A DNA stretch of 7,744 bases from an uncultured Chlorobiota bacterium (GTDB lineage Bacteria > Bacteroidota > Kapaibacteriia > OLB7): contig CAMLOB010000165.1 in assembly GCA_946481475.1 (NCBI GenBank), forward strand, positions 1 through 7,744, in the 5' to 3' direction. This document shows positions 5,168 through 7,744 of the stretch, piece by piece (within the stretch, counting starts at the first letter, position 1; each line of letters opens with the position of its first letter). The position numbers were made by a program, and so were the translations under genes. The notes beneath the pieces were generated by a model. That model ran no database searches. It was not told the DNA's origin and was given only the letters and a program-made list of their open reading frames with translations.

Positions 5168-6550
5168 ATGCAAGAGAGCGCGGCACAGACCAGACCGACC
5201 GGGAACGAAGCGGAGACGACGGAAACGGAGTCTTCCCCCTCCTCGCAACTGACTCCGGGATTCATCTTCCGGTTCTGGAGTCCGCTGGCGGCCACATGGC
5301 TGATGATGTCGATCGAGGGACCGATCCTGACGGCGGTTATCGCCCGGCTCCCCAATCAGGAACCGAACCTTGCCGCCTACGGCGTCGCTTTCAACATCGC
5401 CCTGTTCATCGAGGCGCCGATCATCATGATTCTGAGCGCGGCCACGGCACTGGTCAAGGATCGGGATTCCTATCTGAAACTTCGGAACTACACCTATACG
5501 CTCAACGGAATCCTCACTCTCCTGATGGTGGTGCTTGCCCTCCCGCCGGTCTTCTATCCCTTCGCCGAACATCTGATGGGTCTGACGCCGGAGATCACCG
5601 AACTGGCCCATCTGGGAACGGTCCTGCTGATCCCCTGGCCGGCCGCCATCGGATTTCGTCGGTTCTATCAGGGCGTATTGATACGGGACGGACTGACGCG
5701 GCGTGTGGCCTGGGGAACGATGATTCGCCTTACCTCGATGGGGATCGGCGCCCTTCTCTTCAGTCAGGGATTTCATGCCGAGGGGATCGTGGTCGGTGCC
5801 GCATCCCTCTCACTTGCGGTTGTCGGCGAGGGGATTGCCGCCCGGTTCATGGTGATAAAGAGCATGAAGCGGCTGATGGGAACCGAGCCGAAAGGGAAAC
5901 CGCTGACATACGGAGCGATTACCTCCTTCTATTTCCCCCTGGCCCTGACCTCGATGATCGGACTGGGAGCGCCGCCGATGATCGTCCTCTTCATGGGGCG
6001 AAGCGACATGGCACTCGAGTCGCTGGCGGTCTGGCCGGTTCTGACCGGCTTCGTCTTCCTCTTCCGCGGCATCGGTCTGGCATGGCAGGAGGTGGTGATC
6101 GCCCTGATCGGCGAGAACTTCGAGGGGTATCGTCCGCTCGGAAGATTCACGGCCGTCATCAGCCTCAGCACTGTTGCGGCCATCTCGCTGGTTGCCTTCA
6201 CGCCTCTGGCCTCTCTGTGGTTCGAGAACGTCGCCGGGCTGAAGCCGGAACTGGCCGCATTCGCCATGCTGCCGTTGCAGATCATGGTTCTGCTGCCGGG
6301 GACCTCCTCCCTCCTCTCGTTCCAGCGGGGTGTTCTCGTCGCCGTCGGCGAGACCGCGCAGATATCGATCACCACCGCCATCGAGGTGACGCTGATCGTT
6401 GCGATCCTTCTGGTCCTGATCCCTCTATTGAACATGGTCGGTGCCGTCGCCGCCGCAATTGCGGTGACGGTGGGGAGGTTGATCGCCAACGGGTACATCA
6501 CGATTCCGTATCTGAAGGGAGTGCGGAGAAAGATGGCGCAGGATCGGTAA
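5168..6550 (+). CDS. MOP-superfamily membrane transporter, ANKH-like
   Basis: This is a polytopic inner-membrane protein of about 460 residues, with roughly 12 hydrophobic segments after a hydrophilic Glu/Thr/Ser-rich N-terminal tail. Length and layout fit the MATE/MOP superfamily of flippases and exporters. Parts resemble the animal progressive ankylosis protein ANKH. SFYFPLALTSMI, then PPMIVLFMGRSDMALESLAVWPV, occupy the position where ANKH has a WWPLAL stretch followed by a PIVNLFVSR stretch. LPLQIMVLLP near residue 370 likewise matches VPLRIFSFFP in ANKH. The ANKH comparison is from memory. The substrate is unknown; ANKH exports ATP and citrate, but that need not hold here. The start is uncertain: ATG 5168 is preferred, with GTG 5126 (inside a hairpin) and TTG 5141 and 5150 also in frame and none with a good Shine-Dalgarno site. 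The gene converges on the PD40 lipoprotein gene with a 23-bp gap and no visible terminator. Confidence 0.82.
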   Translation: MQESAAQTRPTGNEAETTETESSPSSQLTPGFIFRFWSPLAATWLMMSIEGPILTAVIARLPNQEPNLAAYGVAFNIALFIEAPIIMILSAATALVKDRDSYLKLRNYTYTLNGILTLLMVVLALPPVFYPFAEHLMGLTPEITELAHLGTVLLIPWPAAIGFRRFYQGVLIRDGLTRRVAWGTMIRLTSMGIGALLFSQGFHAEGIVVGAASLSLAVVGEGIAARFMVIKSMKRLMGTEPKGKPLTYGAITSFYFPLALTSMIGLGAPPMIVLFMGRSDMALESLAVWPVLTGFVFLFRGIGLAWQEVVIALIGENFEGYRPLGRFTAVISLSTVAAISLVAFTPLASLWFENVAGLKPELAAFAMLPLQIMVLLPGTSSLLSFQRGVLVAVGETAQISITTAIEVTLIVAILLVLIPLLNMVGAVAAAIAVTVGRLIANGYITIPYLKGVRRKMAQDR

Positions 6551-6573
6551 ACGGAACACCGGCGAATTCCCGC

Positions 6574-7554
6574 TCAGCGATCCTTGAACTCCGCCACGTA
6601 GATGTCATAGCCGCCGGCCGTACTGTCCCCTTTTCTGTTCGATGCGAAGTACATCCCCTTGCCGTCGGGCGTCACGATAAAGCTCCGCTCGTCGGCCTCG
6701 GTGTTGATCGGATAGCCGAGATTGTACGGCGTTCCCCAGCCTCCATCCTTTTCCCTGAACGAAACGTAGATGTCCAGACCTCCATATCCTCCCGGACGAT
6801 CCGAACAGAAGTAGAGCGCGGAATCTCCACGCACAAGAAAAGGGGTGTCTTCGTTCGTACCGGAGTTCACCCTCTCCGCAACCGCCGGAAGCCCCCATTC
6901 CCCCTCATCGTCCAGGCGACTCACCATGATGTTGGAATGTTCGTTTTCGCGAACACCGGCCGCGAGGGCATTTCCCGCCGACAGCGTCGTGAAGAACAAC
7001 TGCGTCCCGTCGTAGGAGAGCATCGGCGAACTTTCCCAGGAGGGAGTGTTCACCCGGTCGATATTGACCGATGCGGCATCGGCCGTTCCGTACCCTTCGA
7101 TTTCATACAGATCACACGATCCCTTTCCATCGGCCAGATGGCAGGCGACGAAGACGACACGGCTGCCGTTGCCGGCGTAGGTGATGCTTCCGATTCTCCG
7201 ATCCGGTGGGGAGAGTCGCTCCGGGGGAAGACCGAAGTCCGGAGAAGTGAACGACCCAACCCTGGAATAGTAAATATCGAACTGTCCGTTTCCTCCCCGA
7301 CTGAGGTAGAACTCTTTTCCTCCCGGACCGAACTGCGGCCCGTACTCATCCTTGTTCGTGTTGATCGGGGAGCCGAGATTCCGGACGGCAATCTCGTTAT
7401 TCTGAAGAAAGGCGAGTGAATTCCACCGATAAAGAGGCTGTTGTATCTCGGTGAACTGGCCGACCGACTTTCCCGCCCCGCCGCAACCGACGGCAAGAGA
7501 GAGAAGGAAAAGAGTGAGGGACAGAGGAAACGTTTTCAGGTACCGGATGTTCAT
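6574..7554 (-). CDS. PD40 (WD40-like) beta-propeller lipoprotein
   Basis: The protein begins with a lipoprotein signal peptide (NIRYLKTF, then PLSLTLFLLSLAVG) cut before Cys 24 in LAVGC. Five PD40-type blades follow, at about residues 70-97, 121-151, 174-211, 235-265 and 288-321. Each has the pattern E-x-SP-x-hydrophobic-DG-x-x-LYF-x-S...DIYVS. The clearest are TPFLVRGDSALYFCSDRPGGYGGLDIYVS and SFIVTPDGKGMYFASNRKGDSTAGGYDIYVA. The phrase LGxPINT appears before the first and last blades. Such proteins resemble the propeller parts of TolB and of OmpA-associated proteins and probably bind proteins or peptidoglycan at the cell envelope. No OmpA domain is present. ATG at 7554 is listed. TTG at 7557 is also possible and has better spacing (7 nt) from GGGAG. 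The upstream region carries no clear promoter before the contig end. Confidence 0.9.
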   Translation of the reverse strand: MNIRYLKTFPLSLTLFLLSLAVGCGGAGKSVGQFTEIQQPLYRWNSLAFLQNNEIAVRNLGSPINTNKDEYGPQFGPGGKEFYLSRGGNGQFDIYYSRVGSFTSPDFGLPPERLSPPDRRIGSITYAGNGSRVVFVACHLADGKGSCDLYEIEGYGTADAASVNIDRVNTPSWESSPMLSYDGTQLFFTTLSAGNALAAGVRENEHSNIMVSRLDDEGEWGLPAVAERVNSGTNEDTPFLVRGDSALYFCSDRPGGYGGLDIYVSFREKDGGWGTPYNLGYPINTEADERSFIVTPDGKGMYFASNRKGDSTAGGYDIYVAEFKDR

Positions 7555-7689
7555 CAACGTTTTGCTCCCGTTTTGAATGATGATGAATGTGTGGAGACTG
7601 CAGACGTTGTCCCCACAAGTCTTCCCGACCCGTCACCCCTCTCCGTTTTCTTTCTCGCTATTCGACAATCACAAATCGACATTCCAAAA
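7555..7689. other. Upstream region of the PD40 lipoprotein gene
   Basis: This stretch of about 135 bp lies between the lipoprotein start and the poly-G tract. It has no ORF and no clear promoter. The only element I can point to is the ribosome site GGGAG about 10 bases before the ATG. Confidence 0.4.

Positions 7690-7744
<55 letters not shown>

Noticed and set aside
5057..5776. Minus-strand frame of 239 codons opposite the transporter
   Set aside because: Arg, Gly, Asp and Gln rich product without domains, antisense to a clear multi-pass membrane protein.
6551..6573. Terminator between the convergent transporter and PD40 genes
   Set aside because: Only 23 bases separate the stops and they contain no stable hairpin or T-run.
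5296..7419. Plus-strand open frame of 707 codons across the transporter and the PD40 gene
   Set aside because: It runs through one gene in a shifted frame and through another antisense. Composition is Arg, Asp, Gly and Ser rich with no recognisable domain.

Overview
The window is a moderately GC-rich bacterial contig end. No organism can be named from it. Several things together suggest an uncultivated lineage of or near the FCB group (Bacteroidota, Ignavibacteria and related candidate phyla), assembled from a metagenome: an Hc1-type histone H1-like protein, two lipoproteins with propeller-like repeats, a stand-alone LytR_C protein beside rsfS, and a poly-G contig terminus. That placement is inference.

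Layout. Positions 1-306 hold the 3' end of a plus-strand beta-propeller-like gene. It converges on argS across a strong 15-bp hairpin terminator (332-370). Five genes then run leftward on the minus strand, in transcription order: histone H1-like protein (4799-4608), a lipoprotein with integrin-like repeats (4401-3466), a membrane-anchored LytR_C protein (3454-2927), ribosomal silencing factor rsfS (2781-2359) and arginyl-tRNA synthetase argS (2066-426). The lipoprotein and LytR_C genes are 11 bp apart and almost certainly co-transcribed. The rsfS and argS genes are separated from their neighbours by repeat-bearing gaps. To the right, an MOP-superfamily transporter resembling ANKH runs on the plus strand (5168-6550). 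It converges, with a 23-bp gap, on a minus-strand PD40-repeat lipoprotein (7554-6574). The last 55 bases are poly-G and look artefactual.

How the genes fit together. ArgS and RsfS serve translation: tRNA charging, and silencing of the 50S subunit in starvation. The LytR_C protein and the two lipoproteins belong to the cell envelope. LytR_C next to rsfS resembles the known synteny of LCP-family genes with rsfS, but here the LCP catalytic domain is absent. The histone-like gene and the transporter diverge from a shared AT-rich region of about 370 bp with an imperfect direct repeat and a nested inverted repeat at the transporter start.

I found no defence system, CRISPR array, integrase, transposase, tRNA or rRNA. 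The most unusual content is structural: a perfect 38-bp palindrome before rsfS, a 49-bp tandem duplication that forms the end of rsfS, degenerate heptamer repeats, and the hairpin at the transporter start. I see no convincing new multi-gene system, and interest scores are set accordingly.
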